This document shows, in pieces, positions 63,112 to 64,000 of a DNA stretch of 64,000 nucleotides (position 1 is its first letter; each line of letters opens with the position of its first letter). Source of the stretch: Enterococcus hermanniensis (GTDB lineage: Bacteria; Bacillota; Bacilli; Lactobacillales; Enterococcaceae); assembly GCF_001885945.1 (NCBI RefSeq), contig NZ_JXKQ01000006.1, forward strand, positions 62,585 through 126,584, written 5' to 3'. A program made the position numbers and the translations under genes. The notes under the pieces were generated by a model that was given only the letters and a program-made list of their open reading frames with translations, had not been told where the DNA came from and searched no databases.

Positions 63112-64000
63112 ATGTTAATTAATATGAAGCAAATGCTAGAAATCGCAAAGGAAAATAAATTCGCCGTAGGAGCGTTTAACGTAGCAGACAGCAATTTTTT
63201 ACGAGTAGTTATTGAAGCAGCAGAAGAAAATGATGCTCCAGCGATCATCGCTGTTCATCCAACTGAATTGGATTTTACAAAAGATGAATTCTTCCAATAC
63301 GCTGTATCACGTGCAAAAAATAGTTCGGTTCCATTCGTTATCCACATGGACCATGGGGATAGCTTAGCTAGTATCATGCGCGCCATTCATTGCGGCTTTA
63401 GTTCTGTCATGATCGATGGCTCATTATTACCATTCGAAGAAAATATCGCTATTACAAAAGAAATCGTTGATGTTTGTCATAAAATTGGAGTTTCTGTCGA
63501 AGGTGAACTGGGAACAATCGGCAATACGGGTACTTCGGTCGAAGGTGGCGTCTCTGAAGTGATTTATACACGACCAGAAGATGCAGAAGAATTTATTGAA
63601 AAAACAGGGATTGATACATTAGCAGTTGCTATTGGGACAGCCCATGGTATCTATCCAAAAGATGTTAAACCAGAATTGAAAATGGATGTTTTAGAAGAAA
63701 TCAAAAACAGAGTAGACATTCCACTAGTCCTTCATGGTGGGTCTGCTAATCCAGATGAAGAAATCGCGAAAGCCGTTCAAATCGGGATTCAAAAAGTCAA
63801 TATCTCGTCAGATTACAAATATGCATTTTACAAAAAATGTCGTGAGATTCTATCGACTACTGAGTTATGGGATCCGAATGCAATCTATCCGGAATGTATC
63901 GATGCGGCCAAAGCAGTTGTGAAACAAAAAATGGAATTGTTCAATTCAATCGGCCAAGCAGAAGTTTTCCGTAAAGAAAATATCCAACCTTGGAGATCAG
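63112..64000 (+). CDS. Class II aldolase, second copy (KbaY/GatY-like), runs off the window
   Basis: Open from ATG 63112 (after GAGGAG) to the right edge, 296 codons without a stop, so nearly complete. The family sites are HMDHGDS near residues 82-88, IGTAHGIYPKD near 178-188 and VLHGGSANPDEE near 207-218. The text IDTLAVAIGTAHG and the length are close to tagatose-bisphosphate aldolases of the KbaY/GatY type. In tandem with the first aldolase, it suggests either a two-subunit enzyme or two steps acting on related phosphates. Confidence 0.88.
   Translation, partial: MLINMKQMLEIAKENKFAVGAFNVADSNFLRVVIEAAEENDAPAIIAVHPTELDFTKDEFFQYAVSRAKNSSVPFVIHMDHGDSLASIMRAIHCGFSSVMIDGSLLPFEENIAITKEIVDVCHKIGVSVEGELGTIGNTGTSVEGGVSEVIYTRPEDAEEFIEKTGIDTLAVAIGTAHGIYPKDVKPELKMDVLEEIKNRVDIPLVLHGGSANPDEEIAKAVQIGIQKVNISSDYKYAFYKKCREILSTTELWDPNAIYPECIDAAKAVVKQKMELFNSIGQAEVFRKENIQPWRS

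Overview
The window looks like a chromosomal segment from a low-GC lactic acid bacterium, most probably an Enterococcus. The reasons are strong AGGAGG-type ribosome binding sites, frequent TTG and GTG starts, cre-like sites, PTS loci run by PRD regulators, type I pantothenate kinase, LuxS, an EfrAB/LmrCD-like ABC pair, and a gadC-gadB-gltX cluster of the kind known in E. avium and Lactobacillus brevis. The species cannot be fixed from the sequence alone. I saw no tRNA, rRNA, CRISPR array, prophage or insertion sequence.

Layout. 1-8.2 kb: two MFS exporters (the first cut by the window edge), a TraX-like protein, a YeiH-type exporter divergent from a LysR regulator, a secreted C39-like peptidase with three 44-residue repeats, and a lemA/TPM-domain pair. 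8.2-13.1 kb: PTS locus 1 (PRD regulator, separate EIIA, fructose-class IIB, IIA and IIC, and an AlsE-type epimerase, so probably allulose or a related ketose). 13.1-20.1 kb: a MarR-linked heterodimeric ABC exporter, a GyrI-like protein, and a MetE-like protein divergent from a LysR regulator. 20.1-23.8 kb: a PgaC/PgaD-type exopolysaccharide pair whose glycosyltransferase is frameshifted, a flavin monooxygenase and an orphan gene. 23.9-26.4 kb: a sulfur operon (mccA-yrrT-luxS) preceded by a 38-codon leader peptide with four consecutive Cys codons and an attenuator. 26.4-31.1 kb: MazG-like protein, guaA, coaA, an SGNH hydrolase and an RsmC-like methyltransferase. 31.2-42.8 kb: a nucleoside uptake and salvage regulon (LacI regulator, pdp, deoC, cdd, lipoprotein, ABC transporter, deoB, punA, deoD). 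42.8-48.7 kb: hydrolases, an alcohol dehydrogenase, an acyltransferase, a VTT-domain protein and an oxidoreductase. 48.7-48.9 kb: a candidate free-standing small RNA. 49.1-55.6 kb: an Mga-like regulator divergent from gadC, a frameshifted gadB and a second-type gltX. 55.6-58.4 kb: glpF, a quinone-oxidoreductase-like gene and a DUF1054 gene. 58.6-64 kb: PTS locus 2 (PRD regulator, IIA, IIB, IIC and two class II aldolases, the last cut by the window edge).

How the parts fit. Nucleosides enter through the BmpA-NupOPQ-like transporter, are split by Pdp, PunA and DeoD, and the pentose phosphate goes through DeoB and DeoC; one operator-like word recurs at both promoters of this set. The two PTS loci are paralogous, and each regulator gene is preceded by the same palindrome architecture, TGTCC-N8-GGACA. 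The sulfur operon appears to sense charged tRNA-Cys by ribosome stalling. Two genes, gadB and the pgaC-like gene, carry single frameshifts; these may be real inactivations or sequence errors.

The strongest candidates for something undescribed are the poly-cysteine attenuator at 24.0-24.2 kb, the shared palindrome of the two PTS loci, the operator that exactly fills a promoter spacer at 32.2 kb, and the small RNA at 48.7 kb.
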